DNA of 64,000 bases from Akkermansia sp. (GCA_017555205.1 JAFZGW010000032.1:1-64000); one strand, 5' to 3'. Counted from the stretch's first letter, positions 1-9,288 are shown. Notes: generated by a model from the letters alone, not told the origin. Program-made: numbers and translations.

Positions 1-109
1 CAAACGGATACAAGCCAAAGCGTGCGGGTTGTTTGATGTGAGGTACCTGTTCTTGAAACTGCGCCAAATATACTTCCTGAGACTCCAACGGAAACACAAA
101 ATTGGTCAT
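1..109 (-). CDS. Partial hypothetical protein (N-terminal end only)
   Basis: An open frame starts at the ATG complementary to 107-109 and runs without a stop off the left edge, giving 36 residues that begin MTNFVFPLESQ. I do not recognise it. It would be divergent from the ankyrin gene and share the AT-rich region 110-200 with it. The call rests only on the uninterrupted frame and plausible start, so it could be a chance frame. Confidence 0.4.
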   Translation of the reverse strand, partial: MTNFVFPLESQEVYLAQFQEQVPHIKQPARFGLYPF

Positions 110-167
110 TTCTACTACCAGCAGATTTGAAACAGACCCTTTGATAAAATAAGTCGATATTTTACGC

Positions 168-196
168 TTGCAAAAAAAAATAAAAAAAGGTAGAAT
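168..196 (+). promoter_or_regulatory. Predicted sigma70 promoter of the ankyrin gene
   Basis: TTGCAA (168-173), a 17-nt A-rich spacer and TAGAAT (191-196). The predicted transcription start near 203 falls at the start codons of the ankyrin gene, so the transcript would be almost leaderless. Confidence 0.45.
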
Positions 197-204
197 AAGT
201 GATG

Positions 205-1212
205 ATGAAAATGAATCTCCTGCAAATATGGGTGCTTGGAGCGCTGGCAATTCCTGCCGTAGCGGCCGATGAGCTGCTGCCCTGGTTGGAGCGCAGTAAT
301 GCAGTATTTTCGGTACATGAGGCCGCCGCTGCTGCTGATATGAATGCCTTGAGAATAGCCGCCGTGGATAAGTCCATGTTAAATATGCCCGATGAAATGG
401 GTAATACTGCGCTGGATATCGCCGCCGCTGCCGGTCATGTGGTGGCGGTACAGTATCTGATAGGAGCCGGAGCTGCAGCAACGGAGCACACTCTTTCAGT
501 CGCTGCTACTCCTGCAATCAGAGAGTTGGTGATGGGCTCGGTGATGAAGCGCCGATTGGAATTGCAACTTTGTGAAGGTGTGGCAAGCCGAAATGTGACC
601 GAAGTGCGTAAATTATTAGCCATGGGGGTGAGCCCCAATGCTCTTACTTATGACCATCAGATGTCGGTGCTCATGATGGCCGCCGGCGATGCTAAAATTG
701 ACATGGTGAATATATTGCTCGAAAATGGAGCTGATCCTAACTATGTGAACACCCAGAGCAAGTCAGTGCTGCATATCGCTGCAGCATACGGAAGTGCCGA
801 TGTCGTTACTAGACTGCTCGCTGCCGGGGCGGAACCTATGGTGCAGGGGAGCAATGGTGCAACACCTTTGCACGATGCCGTGTGGTCACATAATACAGAA
901 ACGGTGAAAGCTTTGCTGCCTGCTTATCGTGCTCAGAACTTTAACCCGGATGGCCAGCGAAATGGCTTTCCTATAGTTATGGCTGTGAGAGACGGCAATC
1001 AGCCCATTGTTCAATTGTTTCTTGCCGCCGGAACTAACCTGCGACATGAGCAATTTATTAAACAGTCTCCCTTGATAGAAGCCGTGCTTTATAGTAGAGA
1101 GGAAATTGCCCGTTTGTTGATTGCTGCCGGTGCAGACCCTGACGCTCGAGATGATAAGGGCAAGTCTGCCCGCGATTATGCTGAGCTCAAAAAGTTGAAT
1201 CTTTTTAAATAA
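205..1212 (+). CDS. Secreted ankyrin-repeat protein
   Basis: The protein has about 335 residues with a hydrophobic N-terminal signal peptide (NLLQIWVLGALAIPAVAA), so it is probably exported to the periplasm or beyond. It contains several ankyrin repeats, seen as recurring blocks such as GNTALDIAAAAGHVVAVQYL, SVLHIAAAYGSADVVTRLLA and ATPLHDAVWSHNTETVKALL. The last repeat is near the C terminus (ARLLIAAGADPDARD). Ankyrin repeats mediate protein-protein contacts; no enzymatic domain is visible. Candidate starts are GTG 199, ATG 202, ATG 205 and ATG 211. I chose 205 because it follows the predicted transcription start. The M60 peptidase gene begins 20 bp downstream on the same strand, so they may be co-transcribed. 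Confidence 0.85.
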   Translation: MKMNLLQIWVLGALAIPAVAADELLPWLERSNAVFSVHEAAAAADMNALRIAAVDKSMLNMPDEMGNTALDIAAAAGHVVAVQYLIGAGAAATEHTLSVAATPAIRELVMGSVMKRRLELQLCEGVASRNVTEVRKLLAMGVSPNALTYDHQMSVLMMAAGDAKIDMVNILLENGADPNYVNTQSKSVLHIAAAYGSADVVTRLLAAGAEPMVQGSNGATPLHDAVWSHNTETVKALLPAYRAQNFNPDGQRNGFPIVMAVRDGNQPIVQLFLAAGTNLRHEQFIKQSPLIEAVLYSREEIARLLIAAGADPDARDDKGKSARDYAELKKLNLFK

Positions 1213-1232
1213 TAAATTAAGCTTTATTAAAA

Positions 1233-2948
1233 ATGAAGAAAATTAAATGCCTGATAGCGATGCTGTTTTTGGGGCTGTTGCCCGTGCAAGCTGCGGTGCC
1301 CGTAGGCACCGACTTTAGCACCCTGAACAGTGCGGGTGATATGGAGAGTGCCTACCGCAATCGTACATATTGCGCCTACCGCCCAATTTCGCAGCTTCGT
1401 GAGCAATTGCATTGCAACAACTACTCACACTTTGAGAATCCGACGGGGATTTATTTCCGCCGTGGGGAACAGGTAACAGTTACTGTAGAGGGGGATGCCC
1501 CTCGAGGCCTTGCTCTTATTATACATGATTTCGGGCGCGACGGTGACCACGCAGTTGTGAAGTTACAGAGCGGGGTGAACCGCTTTTCAGCACCGGCTCA
1601 TGGGCTTAGTTATTTGGAGTACCGTGCCGAGGAACCCGCGCAGGCACCCGCACTGCGAGTGCGAGTAGAAGGAGGGCTGGTGAATGGTGTGTTTACCCGG
1701 CATGATGATGCTGCTACTTGGAAAAAACTGCTTGCCGGTGCTAAGTGCAATATACTTGATATAGTTGGTGAGCGAGTACAGCTGGCATACAATGTAGATG
1801 GTCTGCGTGAGCATTGCCCGGAGCGTGGGCCTGAACTTCTGGCTATCTATGATAGTGTTATCCGCATGGAGCAGGAGATGCTCGGGTGGGATAAGTACGG
1901 AGTTCACCCCGGCAATCACATTCACGGTCGTGTGCAATGGGGCGGTTTTATGCATGCAGATGGTATTGGTTCCGCCTACGTATATAGTGCGATGAACGAG
2001 GTTGCCAACCCTGATTCCCTGCATCAATCCGTTTGGGCAATAGCTCACGAGTTCGGCCACATTAACCAGTGCCGCCCCGGTATGATGTGGGCAGGTTCTC
2101 AGGAGGTTACTAATAACATATTTTCGGCGTGGTGTTGCTATAGCATCAACCCCAATAATTGCCGATTGGAGCACGAGGTTACACCTGTTATCGGTTCGCG
2201 TACTCCTATGCGCGGCGGACGAATGGACTGTTATGTGAACAATGCGATTGTCAATCGCCAGCTCTGGCAGTTCCAGTCAGGCCCGGATAATGGTTTGCGC
2301 AATGTACCCGGCGCACGAACAGGCGACCATTTTGTGAGCCTTTCTCCCTTGTGGCAGCTGCAGCTTTATATGGCTGTTGCACGCGACAAAAAAGACTTTT
2401 ACGCAGATATTCACCACCTGGCGCGCACAGATGCTGCGGATTCACCACATGGTAAACTACGTTTGCAGTTTTTCACACGGGCATGTGATGTGACAGGCTG
2501 GGACTTATCGGACTTTTTTGTAAAGGTCGGCATTGTTGCGCCCATGAATCGCTATGTTGAGGACTACCAGTCGCACATGGTTACTATTACTCCCGAAATG
2601 TGTAAAAAGGCAATCGAGCATGCCAGAAAATACCCCAAACCGGACAGCTCGGTTATTTATTACATCAACGCGAATAATGTGCACATATATCGGGAGCGTT
2701 TGGCCGTGCAACCCTCACCCGATTATGTTCCCGAATTCCGCAAGGGGCGCGTGACTATTCCTGCAACCGTGTGGCAAAATTCTGTCGCATTCGAGGCCTA
2801 TGATGAGGAGGGAAACTTGTTGCGCATTGCTCTGCGCGGCCTCAATCACAAGGATAATGCTACCACCGATCTCATTTGTCCCGCCGGTACTGTTGCTATA
2901 AAAGCTGTGCAGTGGGACGGCACTCGCTATGATATGTGGTCTATGTAA
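1233..2948 (+). CDS. Secreted M60-family (enhancin/mucinase-like) zinc metallopeptidase
   Basis: A 571-residue exported protein with signal peptide MKKIKCLIAMLFLGLLPVQA. The zinc-binding motif HEFGH (residues about 272-276) is followed by Glu 291 in QEVTNN. This fits the M60 signature HExxH-x(8-28)-E, and the surrounding segment (VWAIAHEFGHINQCRPGMMW) is typical of the family. M60 enzymes cleave mucins and other O-glycosylated proteins, which fits a mucosal bacterium. Residues about 70-150 form an N-terminal beta region, and the region after about residue 490 may be a small accessory domain. The exact substrate cannot be told from sequence. It follows the ankyrin gene and ends at a strong shared terminator. 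Confidence 0.85.
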   Translation: MKKIKCLIAMLFLGLLPVQAAVPVGTDFSTLNSAGDMESAYRNRTYCAYRPISQLREQLHCNNYSHFENPTGIYFRRGEQVTVTVEGDAPRGLALIIHDFGRDGDHAVVKLQSGVNRFSAPAHGLSYLEYRAEEPAQAPALRVRVEGGLVNGVFTRHDDAATWKKLLAGAKCNILDIVGERVQLAYNVDGLREHCPERGPELLAIYDSVIRMEQEMLGWDKYGVHPGNHIHGRVQWGGFMHADGIGSAYVYSAMNEVANPDSLHQSVWAIAHEFGHINQCRPGMMWAGSQEVTNNIFSAWCCYSINPNNCRLEHEVTPVIGSRTPMRGGRMDCYVNNAIVNRQLWQFQSGPDNGLRNVPGARTGDHFVSLSPLWQLQLYMAVARDKKDFYADIHHLARTDAADSPHGKLRLQFFTRACDVTGWDLSDFFVKVGIVAPMNRYVEDYQSHMVTITPEMCKKAIEHARKYPKPDSSVIYYINANNVHIYRERLAVQPSPDYVPEFRKGRVTIPATVWQNSVAFEAYDEEGNLLRIALRGLNHKDNATTDLICPAGTVAIKAVQWDGTRYDMWSM

Positions 2949-2963
2949 AATAGATTGATATTT

Positions 2964-3020
2964 CAAACCACTTAAAACCCCCGTCGGCTTGTGTGCCGTG
3001 CGGGGGATTTTAGTGGTTTG
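2964..3020. terminator. Bidirectional Rho-independent terminator
   Basis: A long inverted repeat: CAAACCACT (2964-2972) pairs with AGTGGTTTG (3012-3020), and an inner CCCCCG/CGGGGG stem is flanked by A4 and T4. It lies between the convergent M60 gene and the licD-like gene and can serve both. Confidence 0.8.
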
Positions 3021-3030
3021 AACAAAGAAA

Positions 3031-3966
3031 TTACCTACTGTAGGTATCGATGAAGTGGTTGACCCCATCTTCGAAGGCCATGGTTTTGACCATGTGCTCG
3101 ATGGCAGGGTGTTTAAATCCAACAACCTCGGGGTAGGACATGTAGTCCCCATAAAAAAATTGCAAGTGTTCCCGAGTTTTATTCGGGGCGTAGAGTTCAT
3201 GCCCTTCAAACGATATCTTGCGGAGCGGGAAGATGTGGTCGTATGCAAAAGCTGTATTCGGCGCAAAGGTAACAGCCGGCGAGAAAAATATGCCCGGGGT
3301 TTCTTTTTCCGTTCCGGCTTCGTTGCCCTTCCGAATTTCAGTTTGTATTTTTTGCTGAATTTGCTCGTCCGTGTAGTTGATATAGGGAGGTTGAAGAACT
3401 ACAGACTTCTTGAATTGAGCAATGCGGTGAGTTATCTCCTCTTGATTTTCCTTAGAAATGGGGGCTGAGTGGAAGTGGTAGGGATAGATATCCAGATTCA
3501 ATGGTGTGCCTTTGAATCCAATTTGGAGGAAAGCGTGCGTCACCCATGTGAACCCTTCTTCTTTAGGAAAGAGAGCAGGGAGCATTTTAAGCAATTTCTC
3601 GTAATCTGCTCGCATCATGCTCACGTCTAAATCATCATCCCAAGGAATAAAGCCCTTGTGGCGCACGGCCCCCAGCAGCGTGCCGTACTCCATCCAGTAG
3701 CTCAATCCGTTTTCCTCGCACTTTCGCGCAAAAAGCGCCAACAGCACTGTATTGCCATCTTGCAGCAAACGCAGTTTGCCGGTTGTCGGAGGAAGTTGTG
3801 AAATCGGTGTGCAATATGTCAGCAGTGTACGGATTTCGTTTAATTTTGCCTCAATGCCGGAATTTTTTCTTTTCCGTTGGGCTGCCAGATACCGTCTTGC
3901 TACCTGCCTTAAGCAGTTCGGTAGTAAGCAGGTTATCCTAAATCGAAGATGCGAAAATACGCTCAT
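3031..3966 (-). CDS. LicD-family phospho/phosphonotransferase
   Basis: A 311-residue LicD/fukutin-like protein. The diagnostic core is at residues about 94-115: [20 protein letters not shown] followed by LDV, the acidic metal-binding motif of LicD nucleotidyltransferase-fold enzymes. LicD moves phosphocholine from CDP-choline onto cell-surface glycans; relatives use other CDP- or CMP-linked groups. No choline kinase or uptake gene is nearby. The gene is last in a minus-strand group with PEP mutase and phosphonopyruvate decarboxylase, so transfer of a CMP-activated phosphonate to a glycan is the more likely role (inference). No signal peptide is evident. The gene ends at the 2964-3020 terminator. 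Confidence 0.8.
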   Translation of the reverse strand: MSVFSHLRFRITCLLPNCLRQVARRYLAAQRKRKNSGIEAKLNEIRTLLTYCTPISQLPPTTGKLRLLQDGNTVLLALFARKCEENGLSYWMEYGTLLGAVRHKGFIPWDDDLDVSMMRADYEKLLKMLPALFPKEEGFTWVTHAFLQIGFKGTPLNLDIYPYHFHSAPISKENQEEITHRIAQFKKSVVLQPPYINYTDEQIQQKIQTEIRKGNEAGTEKETPGIFFSPAVTFAPNTAFAYDHIFPLRKISFEGHELYAPNKTREHLQFFYGDYMSYPEVVGFKHPAIEHMVKTMAFEDGVNHFIDTYSR

Positions 3967-4036
3967 GGGATAATTGTTAGCAAGGCTGATGCTTGTCGCT
4001 ACTGTGTAATTTGTATAATGAGCCCTTGATTTTGAG

Positions 4037-4777
4037 TTATTTCATATAAACCTGCTCTTCCGGCAAGGCTGTGAGTTGCTGTAGGGCGCGACCGAGGTAG
4101 CGAATGACGAGGAAGAGGGTGGCGAGCAGCGGAATGCCGATGATAAGGTAGCCCATCCACGTCATTTTGCTGACGGCATAGTTGTACTGCACTGCTTGCT
4201 CGGCTGCGGGCATATCAGGCACGGGCAGCAGGAAGTAGAGCGCCAGACCAAAGTTCATGGCTGCGGAGAAGAGCAGAGACGCGGCTGTCATGAGTGCTGC
4301 GCGGTTAAGCACGCCGTTGTAGGCCGACTGCTGTTTTTTTTCGCGTACGGTGCCTTCGATGCGGCGAATGTCGAAGAGAGCATCCGAATACACGCAGGCG
4401 CGCAACAGGGAGCCTTCTTTACCGCCGCCTACCAGCATGGCACCTGCAAGCAGCAGGGCGATGATGGCTTCTTTCGCGGCATACCACCACGGCGTGTCGG
4501 GGCGTATGGCAAGGGCATCTCCCGTGTTGGCGTAGATGGTGACCACGCCGGTTAAAATGGTGCCCAGCAGGCCGAATGCTGTCATGGCTTCAATTTTACG
4601 CTCCGTCACCAGGCTGTAGATGCCGCAGCCTATGGGCAGAGCCAGTGCCACTACCATGGCCCAAGTGGTGCCCAAGTGCCATATTTTGTCGCCATCAGCG
4701 GAGCAGTGGTCCAGTATGAGTACGGGCGCCAGAACGCTAAGCAGTACGTTCAGCAGGCTTTTTGTTGCTTTGTCCAT
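4037..4777 (-). CDS. Integral membrane protein, VC0807-like
   Basis: A 246-residue protein with about six hydrophobic segments: residues about 8-25, 35-55, 65-83, 100-116, 160-185 and 210-230. The pattern and length recall the VC0807 family of uncharacterised membrane proteins, but that assignment is tentative. The start codon lies 5 bp after the rpe stop, so the two are probably co-transcribed. It sits between the phosphonate-synthesis genes and the LicD-like gene. A transport or membrane-scaffold role in the phosphonate pathway is possible but not shown by sequence. Confidence 0.65.
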   Translation of the reverse strand: MDKATKSLLNVLLSVLAPVLILDHCSADGDKIWHLGTTWAMVVALALPIGCGIYSLVTERKIEAMTAFGLLGTILTGVVTIYANTGDALAIRPDTPWWYAAKEAIIALLLAGAMLVGGGKEGSLLRACVYSDALFDIRRIEGTVREKKQQSAYNGVLNRAALMTAASLLFSAAMNFGLALYFLLPVPDMPAAEQAVQYNYAVSKMTWMGYLIIGIPLLATLFLVIRYLGRALQQLTALPEEQVYMK

Positions 4778-4782
4778 GGGGG

Positions 4783-5433
4783 TTATTTCATGCTTGCAAT
4801 AGCTGCAGCCATATCAGCTGCACGGAAGGTGCTGCTACCGGCAACCAAGCAGTCTGCCCCGGCTTCTGCACAGAGGGGGGCTTGGGTAGCGCCGATACCG
4901 CCATCCATCTGAATGATGAATTTAAGGCCTTGCTCCTTTCGAGCTGTATCCAGCACTCGAACTTTTTCCAGCACTTCACCCATGAAGCTCTGGCCACCGA
5001 AGCCCGGCACCACGCTCATTACCAGCACCATATCGAGCTCACTGAGGTAGGGCAGTACCTTCTCTACCGGTGTAGCGGGGTTGATTGCCAGGCCGGCATG
5101 GGCACCGCCCTCACGAATGGCTGCCAGTGTAGCGTGCAGGTCAACATGCCCTTCGCGCTCTACGTGAATGGTAATCATGTTCATGCCGGCTTTCAGGAAT
5201 CGGGGCAGGTAATGATCGGGGGCATCAATCATGAGGTGGGCGTCCAGATAAGCATCTGCGGGCACGCTGTTGCGGATGGCGGCGCAGATATCCGGCCCGA
5301 AGGAGATGTTGTCCACAAAGGAACCGTCCATGACATCGAGGTGCAGCCAGTCGGCCCCGGCAGTCAGGGCGCGGGCTGCCTCCGCTCCGATGCTACGGAA
5401 ATCACAGGCAAGCATGGATGGGGCAATGAGCAT
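4783..5433 (-). CDS. rpe: Ribulose-phosphate 3-epimerase
   Basis: A 216-residue TIM-barrel enzyme interconverting ribulose 5-phosphate and xylulose 5-phosphate in the pentose phosphate pathway. Family signatures are present: APSMLACDF at the N terminus, WLHLDVMDGSFV, the metal-ligand region DAHLMI, VMSVVPGFGGQSF, and QMDGGI with AGADCLVAGS near the end. Length is normal. It lies 109 bp downstream of the phosphonopyruvate decarboxylase fusion and 5 bp upstream of the membrane protein. It is probably a housekeeping gene in the same transcript; no direct phosphonate role is known. Confidence 0.95.
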   Translation of the reverse strand: MLIAPSMLACDFRSIGAEAARALTAGADWLHLDVMDGSFVDNISFGPDICAAIRNSVPADAYLDAHLMIDAPDHYLPRFLKAGMNMITIHVEREGHVDLHATLAAIREGGAHAGLAINPATPVEKVLPYLSELDMVLVMSVVPGFGGQSFMGEVLEKVRVLDTARKEQGLKFIIQMDGGIGATQAPLCAEAGADCLVAGSSTFRAADMAAAIASMK

Positions 5434-5542
5434 ATTCCGAAAGTGTTAGTTATATTTGCTGACAACAGCATACCTGCAAAACGGCCGTTTTGCAAGATAA
5501 AATAGCTCCCTACTCGGTGTTTATGTGCTTATTGCTTTAAAA

Positions 5543-7744
5543 TCAGGCAAAGAATACTTGTTGAAGTTGAGTTGAGGTCAGCTTCAATGGGTTATTGGCC
5601 AATCGGTCTGTATTGACTGCTTTTGCAATTGGTTCGGCAGTGGGAATATGAAGTTGGCTCAGGCTATAGGTCAGGCCGATATTGCGATATAATTCAGCAA
5701 ACCAATTTCGGAAATCACCGTTGCTGATACCGAGTATATCAGCCAGCTGTTCCATCTTTTTACGAAGAGGTGAGTTCTCTTCTGAGTTGAAGTAGTGGAG
5801 CTCAGCAAGCCCCGGCAAGCTGAGTGCAACTGCGTGACCGTGCGGTATGCCGTACTGCTGGGTGATTTTGTACGAAAGAGCGTGGGCTGCCGTTGTGCGG
5901 GTGATGCTGATACATTTCCCGGCAAGGTACGAGGCTTTTGCCATGTCGGTGGCCGGTTCGATATTCCGGGTGTTGACGAAATCCGTAAGCGAGTTGCGGC
6001 AGAGGCGGATGGCCTGAAGCGCATAAATGTCGCTCTCCGGGGTCGCCCCGCAAGCCCAGAATCCTTCGATGGCCTGGCAGAGTGCGTCCATACCGCAGGA
6101 GGCTTTTAAGTATGCCGGTGCAGCCGCCATGAGCTCGCTGTCAACTAGCGCGTAATCCGGCATAACCGCTGCGGCGTCCAGCGAATATTTCTCTTGACCG
6201 ATATAGACAACGGCGAATCTTGTGGATTCACTGCCGGTTCCGGCGGTGGTGGGAACTGCTACGAGCGGAGTGCGGCGGGCAAGTGGTGGCTGTTTTTCGA
6301 AATATCGAGTGATATCGACGTCGTTATCGACAGCAGCGCGGTAGAGCTTGGCAAAATCGATAACAGAGCCACCCCCGATGGCAATGATAGCATCTGTCTG
6401 TTCTTGCACGTTTGCCACGGCAACGGCTACTTGCTGAACTGTTGGGTTGGGTGTTATGGCGGAGTAGTATGCCACGGAGCAATCCTTCAGCTGTTCTGCC
6501 AATTGTTTGCTGAGTTCTTTTTGGCAGCGTTCGGTGCAGAAGAGCAAGATTTTTTTCCAGTCATGTTGGCGGATGAGTCCACTAAGTTCCGAAAAAGCAC
6601 CGGGGTAAATGCGGGCGTTGCCTTCCTCTACAAATCGCATGAAAATTTCCTTATTTTCGGCCGGTTTTTCTTTGGGGCGTCCCAAATCGCTGCGGGAACC
6701 GCATGAAACGCTGATTTCCAGGAATGTGGGACCCGGGGTCGCAAGGAACTCTGGGAGGTATTTCTCGAGTTCCTCATTCGTAGTGGCTTGGTAACAGGCT
6801 GTGTACCCACAGGCAGCGGCTATGGCGCCGAGTTTGATTTTGCCGGCAACTGTCGGTTGCCCGCCAACGGAGTCGTGAGCTGCATTGTTGAATACAATGT
6901 GGTGCAGGTTTGTAAGCCCTGAATTGCCGATGATGCTCACCGCTCCCATGTGCATGAGCATGGCTCCATCGCCATCCATGCAAATGACTCGTCTTTCCGG
7001 TTTATTCAGCGCAACTCCCATGGCGATGGAGGAGGCGTGTCCCATGGCGCCCACCGTCAGGAAATCTGCTTGGTGATTGCCGCCGCTGCGTTCTCGGTAT
7101 TCGTACAGCTCTCTGGAAATCTGCCCGGTCGTGGAGATGATAATATCGTCTTCCGCCAGTTTGGTAGCTACAGTACAGATGGCGCCTTCTCGGCTTATTT
7201 CTGCCGCTGTGGTGCTTTTTTTCTGTAGAGTGTAGGGCGCGAAGGTGTTTTTTTCTGCAATCAGGGCGTAGGGTTTCTTGTGCTGTTGCATGTAAGCACA
7301 AGCCTCAATTATTTGGTTCTTGGCAACCTCTTCATCGGCGGCGAGCACCGCATATTCAATGCCCATGGTTTCGAGCAGTTGCAGGGTTAACTTGCCCTGT
7401 TTGACGTGCTGGGGTTCATCTTTTACCCCGGGTTCACCACGCCAGCCAATGAGCAGTAGCACCGGAATGCCGTACACTTCCTCATCCATGAGCGAGAGCA
7501 GGGGATTCACGCAGTTGCCCTGCCCGGAATTCTGCATATAAACCAGTGCCGGTCGTGCCGTGGCAAGGTAGTGCCCACAGGCTAAGCCGATGGCGTTGCC
7601 TTCATTGGCGGCAATGATGTGGTGCTCGGGCGATGCATGGTCGGTTACATAGGCGCACAGGCTTTTGAGCAGGCTATCAGGTACACCGTAAAATGAATCG
7701 ATGCCCTGTCGGCGAAGGGTGTCGACGAAAGTAGACGCTTCCAT
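5543..7744 (-). CDS. Fused phosphonopyruvate decarboxylase - iron alcohol dehydrogenase (phosphonoacetaldehyde reductase)
   Basis: A 733-residue two-domain protein. Residues about 1-372 are a thiamine-diphosphate phosphonopyruvate decarboxylase, with the catalytic Glu region ANEGNAIGLA (Glu near 48), the cofactor motif MDGDG (about 257-261) and NNAAHDSVGGQPT (about 286-298). Residues about 375-733 are a complete iron-dependent alcohol dehydrogenase, with GGGSVIDFAK, PTTAGTGSE, and the metal-binding His region HALSYK...GIPHGHAVAL. Fe-ADH relatives (FomC, DhpG, PhpC) reduce phosphonoacetaldehyde to 2-hydroxyethylphosphonate. The fusion would therefore turn phosphonopyruvate into 2-hydroxyethylphosphonate without releasing the aldehyde. 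No aminoethylphosphonate transaminase is nearby, supporting the hydroxy product. It starts 9 bp after the PEP mutase stop. Confidence 0.9.
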   Translation of the reverse strand: MEASTFVDTLRRQGIDSFYGVPDSLLKSLCAYVTDHASPEHHIIAANEGNAIGLACGHYLATARPALVYMQNSGQGNCVNPLLSLMDEEVYGIPVLLLIGWRGEPGVKDEPQHVKQGKLTLQLLETMGIEYAVLAADEEVAKNQIIEACAYMQQHKKPYALIAEKNTFAPYTLQKKSTTAAEISREGAICTVATKLAEDDIIISTTGQISRELYEYRERSGGNHQADFLTVGAMGHASSIAMGVALNKPERRVICMDGDGAMLMHMGAVSIIGNSGLTNLHHIVFNNAAHDSVGGQPTVAGKIKLGAIAAACGYTACYQATTNEELEKYLPEFLATPGPTFLEISVSCGSRSDLGRPKEKPAENKEIFMRFVEEGNARIYPGAFSELSGLIRQHDWKKILLFCTERCQKELSKQLAEQLKDCSVAYYSAITPNPTVQQVAVAVANVQEQTDAIIAIGGGSVIDFAKLYRAAVDNDVDITRYFEKQPPLARRTPLVAVPTTAGTGSESTRFAVVYIGQEKYSLDAAAVMPDYALVDSELMAAAPAYLKASCGMDALCQAIEGFWACGATPESDIYALQAIRLCRNSLTDFVNTRNIEPATDMAKASYLAGKCISITRTTAAHALSYKITQQYGIPHGHAVALSLPGLAELHYFNSEENSPLRKKMEQLADILGISNGDFRNWFAELYRNIGLTYSLSQLHIPTAEPIAKAVNTDRLANNPLKLTSTQLQQVFFA

Positions 7745-7753
7745 GGTGGGGAA

Positions 7754-9058
7754 TCAGCAGGAGCCGGGTATGAGTGTGATGATATCTTTCAATTTCATGC
7801 AGAAATCGTCCGAGGCTTCCTTGGCTCGGTGGTGTTGGAGAATGCTGGTAGCGGCATTCATCATAGCTGGGTAGGCTGCTCGCAGCAATTGGTTGGCATA
7901 GATGACGATATTGACCCCCAGCTCTGCCAGTTCGGATTCATATATGTGATTGTACGCTGAAGGAACTACAACCAAAGGTTTACGGTTAGGTAATTGATTA
8001 TACAGGCGGCAGAATTCCTTAATTTCTTCACCATCTGTTTTGCGGGAGTGAATCATGATGCCGTCGGCGCCGGCCTCCAAGTAGGCTTTCGCACGCGCGA
8101 TAGCATCCTCCATCCCGGCATTCAGAATCAGACTTTCGATTCTGGCAATAATCATGAAGGTGTCTGTCACTCTCGCGGCATGCCCGGCCTTAATTTTTTG
8201 GCAGAAATTGGGTATAGTGTCTTGGGTTTGTTCTACCTCCGTACCGAAGAGCGAGTTCCTTTTCAACCCGATTTTATCTTCGATGATAACTGCTGATACC
8301 CCTAAGCGTTCCAGTGAACGAACGGTAAAGACGAAGTGCTCCGTCGGACCGCCGCTGTCGGCATCGTAAATGATGGGTTTTGTCGTTACCTCCAGTATAT
8401 CATTGAGTACATCGGTGCGGCTTGTGGTGTCTAAATAGCCGATGTCCGGCTTTGCTTTGGCTGCGGATTGTGTGAGCGAGGAAAGCCAAATGCCGTCAAA
8501 TTCAAGTTTTTTGCCATTTTCTTTGACTGAGGCATTTTCTACAATGAGGGCGCTCAGGCCGTTGTGAGCTTCGCAGATAGTGACAATTTCCTTATTTTCG
8601 ATAAGGCGCTTAAGGCGCATGGCGCGAATGGCCGGGGTTGTACCAATGCTCTTGAGTGCTTGATTGAGCGCGCTGGAAGATATGCCTTCGGTGTAGGGAA
8701 TATCAATGACTTGCCCTCCCCATTGCTTCATGACTTCGATGACTCGTTGGCGTGTTTCCTGCTGGGGACCTGTTTTCCAGTCGTCCCCGTGCAGTACGTA
8801 ATCCGGCTTTAATCTCAGCAGGTTGGGAACGTAATCCAAGGTTTCTTGGGGAACGACTTTGGTTACACCCTTAACATTTTCAACAACTATTTTTCGCTGC
8901 TCCCAGCTCATGTAAGGCAACCTTTTGTAGCTGGCAATAGCTTTGTCCGTCAAAAGTCCAACGATAATCTCGTCACCAATTTCGCGAGCTTTTTCTATGA
9001 TGTTCAGATGCCCCGGGTGGAGCAAATCTGCGCTCATGCCGATGTATACCGTTTTCAT
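7754..9058 (-). CDS. Cytidylyltransferase - phosphoenolpyruvate mutase fusion
   Basis: A 434-residue bifunctional protein. Residues about 1-135 form an HxGH-type cytidylyltransferase (HPGH at 14-17, GISSS near 125-129, TagD-like). Residues about 150-434 are phosphoenolpyruvate mutase with the diagnostic [10 protein letters not shown] loop at 260-269 and the metal-binding region YDADSGG near 231-237. The mutase makes the C-P bond, rearranging PEP to phosphonopyruvate. The N-terminal domain would activate the final phosphonate as a CMP ester. PEP mutases with this N-terminal domain are known in other bacteria and are linked to phosphonate-decorated surface glycans. It is the first gene of the minus-strand cluster and has its own predicted promoter. 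Confidence 0.92.
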   Translation of the reverse strand: MKTVYIGMSADLLHPGHLNIIEKAREIGDEIIVGLLTDKAIASYKRLPYMSWEQRKIVVENVKGVTKVVPQETLDYVPNLLRLKPDYVLHGDDWKTGPQQETRQRVIEVMKQWGGQVIDIPYTEGISSSALNQALKSIGTTPAIRAMRLKRLIENKEIVTICEAHNGLSALIVENASVKENGKKLEFDGIWLSSLTQSAAKAKPDIGYLDTTSRTDVLNDILEVTTKPIIYDADSGGPTEHFVFTVRSLERLGVSAVIIEDKIGLKRNSLFGTEVEQTQDTIPNFCQKIKAGHAARVTDTFMIIARIESLILNAGMEDAIARAKAYLEAGADGIMIHSRKTDGEEIKEFCRLYNQLPNRKPLVVVPSAYNHIYESELAELGVNIVIYANQLLRAAYPAMMNAATSILQHHRAKEASDDFCMKLKDIITLIPGSC

Positions 9059-9141
9059 TCAATAAATTGTCTGTATGTTTCCGCATGACGGCGCGGAGTA
9101 TGTGCCGAGCTGGAAGCTATTATAGTTGAATATATATGACG

Positions 9142-9170
9142 TTGATACCACAATTGACTGCGGGTGTCAA
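9142..9170 (-). promoter_or_regulatory. Predicted promoter of the phosphonate cluster
   Basis: On the minus strand, TTGACA (complement of 9165-9170) is separated by 17 nt from TATCAA (complement of 9142-9147). The predicted start near 9135 gives a leader of roughly 77 nt to the PEP mutase ATG, longer than usual for this genome. No riboswitch is recognisable. Confidence 0.5.
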
Positions 9171-9250
9171 GCCGCATGTAGAACAGCGCGAGAGCTAACT
9201 CCGTCATGAAGAAAAAACGGGCAAATGCCGGTAGCTACTTCTGATTTGGC

Positions 9251-9278
9251 TTGCAATGAGCGAGAAATACTGTAAAAT
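9251..9278 (+). promoter_or_regulatory. Predicted promoter of glyS
   Basis: TTGCAA (9251-9256), a 16-nt spacer and TAAAAT (9273-9278). Transcription would start near 9285, so the upstream in-frame ATG at 9256 lies inside the promoter and the true start is probably 9289. Confidence 0.5.
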
Positions 9279-9288
9279 AACCCGCGTT

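Noticed and set aside
3031-3966. Phosphocholine transferase role for the LicD-like protein
   Set aside because: No choline kinase, choline cytidylyltransferase or choline transporter lies nearby; the phosphonate genes offer a better donor. It is not excluded.
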